A stretch of DNA of 64,000 nucleotides from an uncultured Bacteroides sp. (lineage in GTDB: Bacteria > Bacteroidota > Bacteroidia > Bacteroidales > Bacteroidaceae), in NCBI RefSeq assembly GCF_910578895.1, contig NZ_CAJTSC010000005.1, forward strand, positions 32,786-96,785. Direction: 5' to 3'. The position numbers and the translations under genes were made by a program. The notes beneath the pieces are model-generated. The model made no database searches. It had not been told where the DNA came from and saw only the letters and a list, made by a program, of their open reading frames with translations. Positions 26,279 through 34,950 of the stretch are shown here, piece after piece (the stretch's first letter is position 1; every line of letters begins with the position of its first letter).

Positions 26279-26986
26279 ATGCTTCCAGCTCTTTATCTGT
26301 TGCCCGTCACTTTGGGCGACACTCCCGTTGAAACCGTATTGCCTTCTTATAATAAAGATGTGATTTTGGGCATCCGCCATTTTATCGTGGAGGATGTGCG
26401 TTCGGCACGGCGTTTCTTGAAGAAAGTGGACAGGGAGATAGATATCGATTCGCTCACGTTCTATACGCTTAACAAGCATACGTCGCCGGAAGACATTTCG
26501 GGATACCTGAAGCCGCTTGAAGCCGGCAATCCGATGGGAGTGATTTCCGAGGCGGGATGTCCGGCAGTTGCCGATCCGGGAGCGGATGTGGTGGCGATGG
26601 CCCAGCGCAAGAATCTGAAGGTGGTTCCCTTGGTCGGTCCCTCTTCCATCATATTGTCGGTGATGGGTTCCGGATTTAACGGGCAAAGCTTTGCCTTTCA
26701 CGGATATTTGCCGATTGAGGCTGCCGAGCGTGCCAAGAAACTGAAGGCGCTGGAACAACGTGTGTACAACGAACATCAGACCCAGCTTTTCATAGAAACT
26801 CCTTATCGCAACAATAAGATGATAGAGGATATCCTGCACAACTGCCGTCCGCAGACCAAACTCTGCATTGCCGCCAACATCACGTGCGAGGGAGAGTATA
26901 TCAAGACGAAAACGGTGAAAGAGTGGCAGGGAAGGGGAGTGCCCGACCTGTCTAAAATCCCTTGTATTTTTCTCTTGTACAAATAA
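26279..26986 (+). CDS. RsmI-family SAM-dependent methyltransferase
   Basis: Tetrapyrrole-methylase-fold enzyme, likely for 2'-O-ribose methylation of 16S rRNA as in RsmI, though this 235-residue form is shorter than E. coli RsmI and common in Bacteroidetes. Seen: LLPVTLGDTP at the N terminus, ISEAGCPAVADPG near residue 85 (RsmI has a similar S-D-A-G-x-P-x-x-x-D-P-G), VGPSSI, the FHGYLP motif near 140, and FIETPYRNNKM near 172. The start at 26279 is chosen because the upstream frame is low-complexity repeat. Its 3' end overlaps the convergent gene at 26952 by 35 bases. Confidence 0.85.
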   Translation: MLPALYLLPVTLGDTPVETVLPSYNKDVILGIRHFIVEDVRSARRFLKKVDREIDIDSLTFYTLNKHTSPEDISGYLKPLEAGNPMGVISEAGCPAVADPGADVVAMAQRKNLKVVPLVGPSSIILSVMGSGFNGQSFAFHGYLPIEAAERAKKLKALEQRVYNEHQTQLFIETPYRNNKMIEDILHNCRPQTKLCIAANITCEGEYIKTKTVKEWQGRGVPDLSKIPCIFLLYK

Positions 26987-28070
26987 TCTCTCTGAGGTGC
27001 TCGTACTCGTATTCAAGGCAACTGCTGAAAAAGTCTTTATGAAGATTATGCTTTATCTGGCGGAAAGTCCAGAGCTTGCCGCCTTTAAACTCTTTGTTGC
27101 ACAGGATGGAGTCGTCGTCCAGGTCGAGGGTGAAGAGGTAGATCAGGCGGTTGGTCGATTCGTTCTCGAAATGATAGGTGACGCTGAAGTGCAGGTTTTG
27201 CAAGGGCGCCGCAGGCAAGGTGCTTTGCAGGACTCTTTCCACGCCTTGTTGCAGGGTCTCTCCATACAGCAGATAACTTTCCATTAGCAAATCGGTCTTG
27301 CCCTGCTCCAATGCATCGCACTGGGGGCGTGGCAATAAGAACAGCATGCCGTGCGATGCCACGGCGATGCGGATGACCGGATTGATGTATTCGTTTTTCC
27401 GGCCGATGGCTTCGGATGCCATCACTTTGCCGATGACATCTCCTTTCTTTGTCACGATAGGTACGAATGCGGTATGACTCATTACCTTGTTGAAGTAGTA
27501 TATGCCGAACTGGTTGAACAGGATGCTCAGGATGAACACGCAAGGCGGCATGACGCGGAACAAGGCAACGTGCGTCGCATCGCTTAGCGGACGGCTGAAC
27601 AGCATGGCAAGTGATATGGCAAGGAAGTGCAGGAAGCCGGCGAGCAACAGTACGCGGGCGGACACGACAGCCGCCTCGACCCCTTGCCTGAAATATTGCC
27701 GGCGGCATTTGCCGGATTGCGCCGTGCGGCGGTTCAATAAGCGGTTGCGGTTCAGGAAGATGATGAGTGGCGGTATGATGGCACTGATTTCCAGCACGAA
27801 CGGGACCATCGTCTTCGGACAATAGCCGGTAAAGAAAAAGGCGGTTATTGCCAGTAGCGACAACACGCCTGTAGTGCAGTACAGCATAATCCGGGGGATG
27901 TGCGCGCCCTTGCGCCGCAACATGCAGATACTCGAAACCAATCCTATGCCTGCGCCGATGTAGATGGCTGTGTCTTGCGGTATGAATTCACATAAGATGA
28001 TGGATATAACGACGGGGATGTATCCCAGCGACATATTGAACCCGGATGATAGAACTCTTTGTTTGCCCAT
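26952..28070 (-). CDS. Uncharacterised membrane protein with a possible degenerate Nudix-like C-terminal domain
   Basis: Unknown function. The 372-residue protein has about six hydrophobic helices in residues 10-210, then a soluble C-terminal half from about residue 213 (TKKGDVIGKVMASEAIGRKN). That half shows an order of strands and a helix, with YLLYGETLQQGVERVLQ, that resembles a Nudix domain, but the glutamates of the catalytic Nudix box are not present. If right, it would bind rather than hydrolyse a nucleotide-type ligand (inference). It lies 63 bases past lipA on the same strand and may be the last gene of the DPP IV-lipA unit. Confidence 0.6.
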   Translation of the reverse strand: MGKQRVLSSGFNMSLGYIPVVISIILCEFIPQDTAIYIGAGIGLVSSICMLRRKGAHIPRIMLYCTTGVLSLLAITAFFFTGYCPKTMVPFVLEISAIIPPLIIFLNRNRLLNRRTAQSGKCRRQYFRQGVEAAVVSARVLLLAGFLHFLAISLAMLFSRPLSDATHVALFRVMPPCVFILSILFNQFGIYYFNKVMSHTAFVPIVTKKGDVIGKVMASEAIGRKNEYINPVIRIAVASHGMLFLLPRPQCDALEQGKTDLLMESYLLYGETLQQGVERVLQSTLPAAPLQNLHFSVTYHFENESTNRLIYLFTLDLDDDSILCNKEFKGGKLWTFRQIKHNLHKDFFSSCLEYEYEHLREIICTREKYKGF

Positions 28071-28133
28071 TATTATGTTATTTTGTCGTTTCCTTTCTTC
28101 CTTAACAAATAACTTTATAAAATGTTCTTTGTC

Positions 28134-29000
28134 TCATCTTTTTTTTTGCAGGAACAGGGTTGATTTTTCCGCGTGATAAGACGAGCGGACCAGTGGCGCG
28201 CTTTCTACCTGGGCAAATCCTTTCTGCAACCCGAGTTCTTTGTAAGCGGCAAATTGTGCCGGGGTGACATATTCGGCTACGGCATAATGCTTGTGCGTAG
28301 GCTGCAAGTATTGCCCGATGGTGAGTATCCGGCAACCGGCACCGCGCAGGTCGTCCATCAGCTCTGCCACTTCATCTGGGGTTTCCCCAAGGCCGACCAT
28401 GATGCCCGATTTGGCGGTGATGCCGCTTCCGGCTATCTGCCGCAGTACTTCGAGGCTTGTCTCATAGCGGGCGGCGCTTCGCACCAGCGGACTGATACGC
28501 CTGACGGTCTCCATGTTGTGCGAGATAATGTCCGGCCGGGCTTCGATAACCTTGTCTATAAGCTCTTTTCTGCCTTGGAAGTCGGGAACCAGTACTTCGA
28601 CGGTAGTTTCCGGATTGAGCCGTTTGATTTCACGGATGGTTTGTGCCCAATGGGTGGCACCGAGGTCCGGCAGGTCGTCCCTGTCTACCGAAGTGACAAC
28701 GGCGTGAGAGAGTTTCATCAAGGCGACAGACTCGGCAACGTGCACGGGCTCTTGCGGGTCCAGGGGCAGCGGTATGCCTGTCCGGGTATTGCAGAATTTG
28801 CAGCAGCGGGTACAGATGTCGCCGCCTATCATAAATGTCGCCGTTCCTCTGCCCCAGCATTCTCCCATATTGGGGCAGCGTCCGCTGCTGCAGATTGTGT
28901 GCAGGCAGTGCGACTCTACAATGCGCTTTGTCTCGGTGTAACGCTCGTTGGCACCGATGCTTATTTTCAGCCATTCCGGCTTGCGTACTCTTTCGCTCAT
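28134..29000 (-). CDS. lipA: Lipoyl synthase
   Basis: Radical SAM enzyme inserting two sulfurs into octanoyl groups on lipoyl domains of the 2-oxoacid dehydrogenase and glycine-cleavage complexes. In 288 residues both cluster motifs are visible: auxiliary cluster C-x4-C-x5-C in CSSGRCPNMGEC near 35-46, and the radical SAM motif C-x3-C-x2-C in CTRCCKFC near 63-70. The C-terminal RSSYHAEK matches the family's conserved R-S-S-Y end. Its ATG directly follows the stop codon of the DPP IV gene, so the two are translationally close and co-transcribed. Confidence 0.97.
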   Translation of the reverse strand: MSERVRKPEWLKISIGANERYTETKRIVESHCLHTICSSGRCPNMGECWGRGTATFMIGGDICTRCCKFCNTRTGIPLPLDPQEPVHVAESVALMKLSHAVVTSVDRDDLPDLGATHWAQTIREIKRLNPETTVEVLVPDFQGRKELIDKVIEARPDIISHNMETVRRISPLVRSAARYETSLEVLRQIAGSGITAKSGIMVGLGETPDEVAELMDDLRGAGCRILTIGQYLQPTHKHYAVAEYVTPAQFAAYKELGLQKGFAQVESAPLVRSSYHAEKSTLFLQKKR

Positions 29001-31217
29001 TTATCTTTTCAATTCCCGGTTAAAGAAGTTCGTCAATCTGGTGTACAGATGCAGGCGGGTGTTGCCGCCGAATATGCTGTGGTTGCGGTTGGTGTAGACC
29101 TGCATGTCGAACTGTTTGCCAAGCTGCACGAGGTGTTCGGCATATTCCACACAATTCTGGAAATGGACGTTGTCGTCCGCCATGCCATGCACCAGCAACA
29201 GGTTGCCGTGCAGATTGCCGGCGCGGGTGAAGGCGGAAGAGGCTTTGTAGCCTTCGGCATTCTCTTTCGGGGTGCGCATGAAGCGCTCGCCGTATACGGT
29301 ATCGTAATAGTTCCAGTCGGTGACCGGGGCAACGGCAACCCCTGCCTTGAATACCGGAGTGCCTTCGCTCATGCTCATGATGGTCATGTATCCGCCGTAG
29401 CTCCAGCCCCAAATGCCGATACGGTCTTTGTCCACATAGGGTTGGCGTCCTAAGTACAGGGCGGTTTCCACCTGGTCTTTGGCTTCTTTGACGCCGAGAT
29501 TCAGGTAGGTGCCTTTGGCGAAATCGGCACCGCGTCCACCCGTGCCGCGTCCGTCTACGCACACTACGACATAACCTTGTGATGCCATGTAAGTCTCCCA
29601 GCTCACACCGAATTTGTCGAGTACCTGCTGCGAGCCGGGACCGCTGTACTGATACATCAAAGCCGGATATCTTTTGTTGGCGGAGAAGTTTGCCGGCTTC
29701 ATCATCCAACCGTTCAGCGTAGTGCCGTCGGAGGTTTGAAAAGAGAAAAACTCTTTCACAGGCATGTCATATCCTTTCAGTTTCTGTTTCAGGGCGGCGT
29801 TGTCTACGAGCGTCGCCAGCACTTTGCCGTTATTGTCATTCAGGGTGATGACGGTCGGAGTGTCCAGGCTCGAATAGCGGTTCATGAAATATTTCATGCC
29901 GGTGCTGAACTGTGCGCTGTTTGTTCCGGCTTGCAAGGATAGCTTTGTCTTTTTGCCTTTGCGGTCAATCTTGTAGACGGCGCTGCGCAACGGGCTCTCC
30001 TCGTTGCTGCTGTAGTAGAAGCTTCCCTCTTCGGGGTCGTAGCCCAGGAAGTCCTGTACCTCGTAGTTGCCGGAGGTGACCTGTTTGATAAGGTTTCCGC
30101 CTATGCTGTACCAGTACAGATGGTTGTATCCGCTCTTTTCGCTGACGAAACTGAAATGTTCGGGATAGAAAACAATGTTGTCGAATACGTTCTCGCGGAT
30201 GTAGGTGTCGCTTTCGTCGCGTACCGCCAGCTTGCAGACGGTGCTGCGGGGGTCGGCAAAGTAGAGGTCGAACCGGTTCTGATGGCGGTTCAGCGTCATG
30301 ACGGCAAGTTTGTTCGGGTCTTGCGTGAAGCGGATGCGGGGTATGTATCCGCCCTCTTCCAGCGGAAGATTGATTTTGCGGGTTACTTTGGACTTGATGT
30401 CGAAAGTATGTACGGATACCTTTGAGTTCTTTTCGCCTGTCTTGGGATACTTGTAGGTGTATTCTCCCGGATATTTCGCATAAGCGGCGATGTGGGGCGC
30501 CGCTCCGGCAAATACCGGGAATGTATAAGAGGGCACTTCCCGTTCGTCGAAGCGGACGAATGCCAGCATCTTGCTGTCGGGGCTGAATTCCAGTGCGCGG
30601 TTGAAGGAGAATTCCTCTTCGTACACCCAGTCGGGAATGCCGTTCAGCACTTCGTTGCGTTTGCCGTCTTCGGTCACCTGGCTTTCGCTGTTGCCGTAAA
30701 GCAGTTTGACGAGGAAGATGTTGTTGTCGCGTACGAAAGCCACCTGAAATCCGTCGGGCGAGAATACGGGAACCTGTTGCGGTCCGCCGTCCGACAGTTT
30801 CTCTACCACGTTGTTTATCTTGCCGTCCAGATTTCGTTTCAAGCTATATATATAATGTATGGCGGTATAGGAGCGGCGGTAGATAGGGGTTGTTTCCGTT
30901 GCGATAAGCAGTTTGCTGCCGTCCGGGGCAAAACTGTAGCTGTCGAATTTCTTGAACGGGCATTCGCGGGCGGTAGCGGCATCGAACAGCACTTCTACCG
31001 GTTTGCCTGTCTTGAAGGAATATTTGATGATTTGTGTCCTGTCCGCATTCATTTGCGAATAGTGTTCGCCATCTCCCGGAATGGGGATGACACCTGAAAT
31101 GTTTTGGGGAACGAACTTTCCGGATACAATCTCTTTTAAATCGAGGGGAGTGCCGCTTTGGGCAAAGCTTGCCAGCATGCAAAGGCAGAGGAGAAGTGCA
31201 AAACTTATCTTTTTCAT
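29001..31217 (-). CDS. Dipeptidyl peptidase IV (family S9B)
   Basis: Exported serine exopeptidase releasing X-Pro or X-Ala dipeptides from peptide N termini, probably in the periplasm or at the outer membrane. The 738-residue protein has a signal peptide (KKISFALLLCLCMLASFAQ), an eight-bladed propeller (about 40-480) with VYEEEF, the conserved Glu pair of DPP IV, and an alpha/beta-hydrolase domain with catalytic Ser near 606 (GWSYGGYM), Asp near 682 (MADDNVHF) and His near 711 (NRNHSIFG). Start at 31217 is supported by a -7 box at 31242-31249 that overlaps the upstream Met at 31244. Confidence 0.95.
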   Translation of the reverse strand: MKKISFALLLCLCMLASFAQSGTPLDLKEIVSGKFVPQNISGVIPIPGDGEHYSQMNADRTQIIKYSFKTGKPVEVLFDAATARECPFKKFDSYSFAPDGSKLLIATETTPIYRRSYTAIHYIYSLKRNLDGKINNVVEKLSDGGPQQVPVFSPDGFQVAFVRDNNIFLVKLLYGNSESQVTEDGKRNEVLNGIPDWVYEEEFSFNRALEFSPDSKMLAFVRFDEREVPSYTFPVFAGAAPHIAAYAKYPGEYTYKYPKTGEKNSKVSVHTFDIKSKVTRKINLPLEEGGYIPRIRFTQDPNKLAVMTLNRHQNRFDLYFADPRSTVCKLAVRDESDTYIRENVFDNIVFYPEHFSFVSEKSGYNHLYWYSIGGNLIKQVTSGNYEVQDFLGYDPEEGSFYYSSNEESPLRSAVYKIDRKGKKTKLSLQAGTNSAQFSTGMKYFMNRYSSLDTPTVITLNDNNGKVLATLVDNAALKQKLKGYDMPVKEFFSFQTSDGTTLNGWMMKPANFSANKRYPALMYQYSGPGSQQVLDKFGVSWETYMASQGYVVVCVDGRGTGGRGADFAKGTYLNLGVKEAKDQVETALYLGRQPYVDKDRIGIWGWSYGGYMTIMSMSEGTPVFKAGVAVAPVTDWNYYDTVYGERFMRTPKENAEGYKASSAFTRAGNLHGNLLLVHGMADDNVHFQNCVEYAEHLVQLGKQFDMQVYTNRNHSIFGGNTRLHLYTRLTNFFNRELKR

Positions 31218-31241
31218 ATCTCTTAATTCGGTTATTGTGTG

Positions 31242-31249
31242 CAAAGATA
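31242..31249 (-). promoter_or_regulatory. Putative -7 box of the DPP IV-lipA unit
   Basis: Minus-strand TATCTTTG, exact consensus, predicting a start near 31235 and a leader under 20 bases. Confidence 0.7.
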
Positions 31250-31393
31250 AATGAAAATCGCAGGAATTTCACACCGACAGGATAAAGAAAATGTTTTTTT
31301 CTTTAGAGGAAAGATAATGTAAAATTCTGATTAAGCGAGTGAAGAGGAAACGATATGGCGGAAATCCGGGGTAGGACATCCCGTGCTCTCCTG

Positions 31394-32542
31394 TCATGCG
31401 GAACGCTTGAACAGGATAAGCATGATGATAAGCGAACCTATCATCATATAAGGATAGAGCGTTATGCCGTTGTCATACACGGATATCATTCCCATGAACC
31501 CGTTCATGGCGGTTTGCCCTATAAGGGCTATGGCGAGCGCTATGCCGAATGCCGTGCCCGACAGGGCGGCGTAGCGGGTGCCGAGGATGCTCAGGACGAC
31601 CGGATAGGTGGCGGACAATCCCATTCCTACCAATCCCATGCCTGTAGCCGCCCGTACAAATCCCGGAGACGCCGTCAGCATGCCAAAGCCTATGGCGGTG
31701 AGGGTAAGGCTGTAGGGAAGCACCGCTTCCGGCTTTATCTTCTTGAAAATCACGATTTGCAGTATGCGTGCTGCGGTGAGCCCGGCAACCATGCAGGTAA
31801 GCACTATCAGCGCTTGGCTGGCGGGGATGTCGGTCGCCTGCCCGAAGTAGCTTGTGGACCAGTTGTTGCACACCCCTTCAATGCCGCTTTGAAAGAATAG
31901 AATGGAACTGAACAGCAGTAGGCTGCCCTCTTTCAGCAACCTCAACCCCTCTTTTACGGGAAAGCCTTGCGCCTGCTTGGGCGCGGGGAAACGCACGGGG
32001 ATGCAGAACAGGATGCCCGCCAGCATAATGATGCCTATGCCCTGCAGAATTGTCTCAAAAGGGTAATGTTCGGATAGGATGCCCAGAAGGCTCGGTATGC
32101 CGAGCGCTCCCAATCCGTAGAACATGCCCAGGAAGCTTAGGCGGGAACCTTTCTCCGATTCGTTGGAAATGTCGGACACCAGGGCATTGGTCTCTCCGTT
32201 GAGGATGCCGCCACCCACTCCTATGCCTACTATGGAGAGCTGGAGGAGCGGAACGCTCTTAAAAAATATCAGTCCTTCCAATCCCAGCAATACGGTGACG
32301 CAACCGGGCACCAGTAGTGCCTTGTGGCCGAAACGGTCGACGATAGGACCGAAAATCAGCGAGCCGGCCAGCATACCCAGCGGAAGAAAAGTGACTAATG
32401 AGGTGGTCTGCAATCCGCTCAATCCCAACTTCGCAACGAGGGAAGGCAGTACAGATCCTAACGTTATCATTGAAACGCCGAAGAAGCACATTCCGACACA
32501 TGCCGCCGTAAATACGAGATTTTTGTGATAATTGTTATTCAT
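31394..32542 (-). CDS. Major facilitator superfamily transporter
   Basis: Inner-membrane permease of 382 residues with about 12 hydrophobic helices. The loop between helices 2 and 3 carries GPIVDRFGHK, a good MFS signature, and Gly-rich helix packing (GIGVGGGILNGETNALVSD) appears in the N-terminal half. The closest feel is a sugar MFS, but no substrate-specific residues can be named. Transcribed alone on the minus strand with a -7 box at 32621-32628, away from the DPP IV unit. Confidence 0.88.
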   Translation of the reverse strand: MNNNYHKNLVFTAACVGMCFFGVSMITLGSVLPSLVAKLGLSGLQTTSLVTFLPLGMLAGSLIFGPIVDRFGHKALLVPGCVTVLLGLEGLIFFKSVPLLQLSIVGIGVGGGILNGETNALVSDISNESEKGSRLSFLGMFYGLGALGIPSLLGILSEHYPFETILQGIGIIMLAGILFCIPVRFPAPKQAQGFPVKEGLRLLKEGSLLLFSSILFFQSGIEGVCNNWSTSYFGQATDIPASQALIVLTCMVAGLTAARILQIVIFKKIKPEAVLPYSLTLTAIGFGMLTASPGFVRAATGMGLVGMGLSATYPVVLSILGTRYAALSGTAFGIALAIALIGQTAMNGFMGMISVYDNGITLYPYMMIGSLIIMLILFKRSA

Positions 32543-32620
32543 GGCAAGTACTGATGGTTAATATCTTATACACGCTGAATGACAGGATGGTTTTTCAGGT
32601 CAACCCGCCAAGGCTATCTG

Positions 32621-32628
32621 CAAAGCTA
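32621..32628 (-). promoter_or_regulatory. Putative -7 box of the MFS gene
   Basis: Minus-strand TAGCTTTG, matching TAnnTTTG; about 70-base leader. The surrounding words GCAAAGCTATGAAT recur at the nrdJ promoter (55950). Confidence 0.55.
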
Positions 32629-32683
32629 TGAATTTATTTCCATTTCCATTTCGCTTTCCGATAGTAAAACCGAAGAAAAGTCT

Positions 32684-32691
32684 TATTTTTG
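32684..32691 (+). promoter_or_regulatory. Putative -7 box of the YhcC-like gene
   Basis: TATTTTTG ending 21 bases before the start codon at 32713, consistent with a short leader. Confidence 0.6.
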
Positions 32692-32712
32692 TTTCTAAAA
32701 TAACATGGACCT

Positions 32713-33639
32713 ATGAGTGTGACACCTCTTTATAATGAATTTCCTTCGTTTCTGAAACGCTATTTCCCGCATAAGGTTCAGAAAATCTCGTTGAACGCCG
32801 GATTTACCTGTCCCAACCGCGATGGAAACAAAGGATATGGCGGTTGTACCTACTGCAACAACCAGACTTTCAATCCCGACTATTGCCGTACCGAGAAGCC
32901 TATAAGCCTGCAACTGGAAGAAGGAAAGCGTTTTTTTGCCCGCAAATATCCTGAAATGAAATACTTGGCATATTTCCAGGCTTACACCAATACCTACGGC
33001 GAACTGGACTCCCTGAAGCGTAAATACGAAGAGGCGCTGGCGGTGGACGGAGTGGTGGGACTGGTAATCGGTACACGTCCCGACTGCATGCCGGACAGTT
33101 TGCTCAGCTACTTGGAAAGCATCAATAAGCATACCTTCCTTCTGGTGGAATACGGCATCGAGAGCACCAACGATGAAACACTCCGCCGCATCAATCGCGG
33201 ACATACTTTCGGAGCGGTTGTCGATGCGGTGGAGCGGACGGCGGCTTGCGGGATATTGACGGGCGGACATGTGATATTGGGACTGCCGGGCGAGACCCGC
33301 CAAAGTATCGTGGCACAGGCGGAAGACCTGTCGCGCCTGCCGCTTGCCACGCTGAAGATGCACCAACTGCAACTGATACGCGGCACCCGCATGGCTTTGG
33401 AATATGAGCAACACCCCGAAGACTTTCATCTTTTTGACGTAGAGGAGTATATCGGTCTCGTGATAGATTATGTGGAGCATCTTCGTCCGGACATCGTACT
33501 GGAACGTTTCGTTTCGCAGTCTCCGAAAGAACTGCTTATCGCACCCGACTGGGGACTGAAAAACCATGAATTCAATCACCGGGTTCAAAAAAGAATGAAG
33601 GAACTTGGCGCATATCAAGGGAAGAAGTATGAAATGTGA
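32713..33639 (+). CDS. Radical SAM protein, YhcC / TIGR01212 family
   Basis: A 308-residue radical SAM protein of unknown substrate. The N-terminal cluster region is CPNRDGNKGYGGCTYCNNQTF split over about residues 31-51, giving the extended C-x(12)-C-x2-C spacing characteristic of this family rather than the usual C-x3-C-x2-C. GYGGCTYC, an ALAVDGVVGLVIGTRPDC segment near 110 and LLVEYGIES near 138 also fit TIGR01212. It is expressed from its own promoter just upstream and followed by the flavodiiron gene, which has a separate promoter. Confidence 0.9.
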   Translation: MSVTPLYNEFPSFLKRYFPHKVQKISLNAGFTCPNRDGNKGYGGCTYCNNQTFNPDYCRTEKPISLQLEEGKRFFARKYPEMKYLAYFQAYTNTYGELDSLKRKYEEALAVDGVVGLVIGTRPDCMPDSLLSYLESINKHTFLLVEYGIESTNDETLRRINRGHTFGAVVDAVERTAACGILTGGHVILGLPGETRQSIVAQAEDLSRLPLATLKMHQLQLIRGTRMALEYEQHPEDFHLFDVEEYIGLVIDYVEHLRPDIVLERFVSQSPKELLIAPDWGLKNHEFNHRVQKRMKELGAYQGKKYEM

Positions 33640-33650
33640 GAAAAAACACT

Positions 33651-33658
33651 TATTTTTG
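33651..33658 (+). promoter_or_regulatory. Putative -7 box of the flavodiiron protein gene
   Basis: TATTTTTG ending 38 bases before the start codon at 33697. Confidence 0.6.
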
Positions 33659-33696
33659 CCACTGATAAATATGGAATCAATCTAAATTAGAAGATA

Positions 33697-34902
33697 ATGA
33701 CAATGAACTCAAAAACAGTGATAAAAGGAAAAATCCACTACGTGGGAGTGAACGACCGCAATAAACATCTGTTCGAGGGTATGTGGCCGTTGCCTTATGG
33801 GGTGTCTTACAACTCTTACCTGATAGACGATGAAACGGTTGCGCTGGTCGATACGGTAGATGTTTGTTACTTTGAGGTATATCTTCGGAAGATAAAAAGC
33901 ATAATCGGCGAACGCCCTATACAGTATCTTATCATCAACCACATGGAACCGGACCACTCCGGCTCTATCCGACTGATCAAGCAGCACTATCCCGACATCA
34001 TCATTGTCGGCAACAAGCAGACTTTCGGCATGATAGAGGGCTTTTATGGTGTGACGGGCGAGCAATATATGGTGAAAGATGAGGATTTTCTCGCTTTGGG
34101 CCACCACAAACTCCGTTTCTATATGACGCCGATGGTGCATTGGCCCGAAACGATGATGACTTTTGACGAAACGGAAGGCGTGCTCTTCGCCGGCGACGGT
34201 TTCGGCTGTTTCGGTACGCTGGACGGCGGTTTCCTCGATACGCGTATGAATTTGGACAAGTATTGGGACGAAATGGTGCGTTACTATTCCAATATCGTGG
34301 GCAAATACGGCTCTCCCGTGCAGAAAGCGTTGGCAAAACTGGGCGGATTGCCCATCACCGCCATTTGTTCCACTCACGGACCGGTGTGGACGGAAAACAT
34401 AGCCAAGGTCATCGGCATTTACGACCGCCTGAGCCGTTATGCGACGGAAGAAGGCGTTGTCATCGTCTACGGTTCCATGTACGGCAATACCGAGCAGATG
34501 GCAGAGGCGATTGCTGCGGAACTTTCCGCCCAGGGCATCAAGAACATCGTGATGCACAATGTCAGCAAAAGCAATCCGTCCTACATCATAGCCGACATAT
34601 TCAAATACCGCGGGCTGATAATAGGAAGCCCCACCTACAGTAACCAGATATATCCGGAGATAGAATCACTGCTCTCCAAGATATTGGTGCGCGAGGTGAA
34701 AGGACGCTACCTGGGGTATTTCGGTTCGTTCTGCTGGGCAGGTGCCGCCGTGAAGCGTATGGCGGAATTTGCCGAGAAGAGCAAGTTCGAAATCGTGGGC
34801 GATCCGGTGGAAATGAAGCAGGCGATGAAGGATATCACCTATAAACAGTGCGAAAACCTGGCACTCGCCATGGCGGAGCGTTTGAAGAAAGACAGAGAAT
34901 AA
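33697..34902 (+). CDS. Flavodiiron protein (A-type flavoprotein, FprA-like)
   Basis: Cytosolic reductase of O2 to water and/or NO to N2O, protecting anaerobes. Of 401 residues, the N-terminal metallo-beta-lactamase-like domain (about 1-250) binds a di-iron site through H-x-E-x-D-H in NHMEPDHSGS near 86 and further His/Asp ligands including DGFGCFG near 168 and STHGPV near 227. The C-terminal flavodoxin domain starts with the FMN loop YGSMYGNTEQMAEA near 250. No rubredoxin domain is fused, so electrons come from a separate carrier. A start at 33703 is also possible. Confidence 0.95.
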   Translation: MTMNSKTVIKGKIHYVGVNDRNKHLFEGMWPLPYGVSYNSYLIDDETVALVDTVDVCYFEVYLRKIKSIIGERPIQYLIINHMEPDHSGSIRLIKQHYPDIIIVGNKQTFGMIEGFYGVTGEQYMVKDEDFLALGHHKLRFYMTPMVHWPETMMTFDETEGVLFAGDGFGCFGTLDGGFLDTRMNLDKYWDEMVRYYSNIVGKYGSPVQKALAKLGGLPITAICSTHGPVWTENIAKVIGIYDRLSRYATEEGVVIVYGSMYGNTEQMAEAIAAELSAQGIKNIVMHNVSKSNPSYIIADIFKYRGLIIGSPTYSNQIYPEIESLLSKILVREVKGRYLGYFGSFCWAGAAVKRMAEFAEKSKFEIVGDPVEMKQAMKDITYKQCENLALAMAERLKKDRE

Positions 34903-34950
34903 GGGAATAATAGTAAACCTCCAATTTATTAACCTAATAAAATAATCGTA

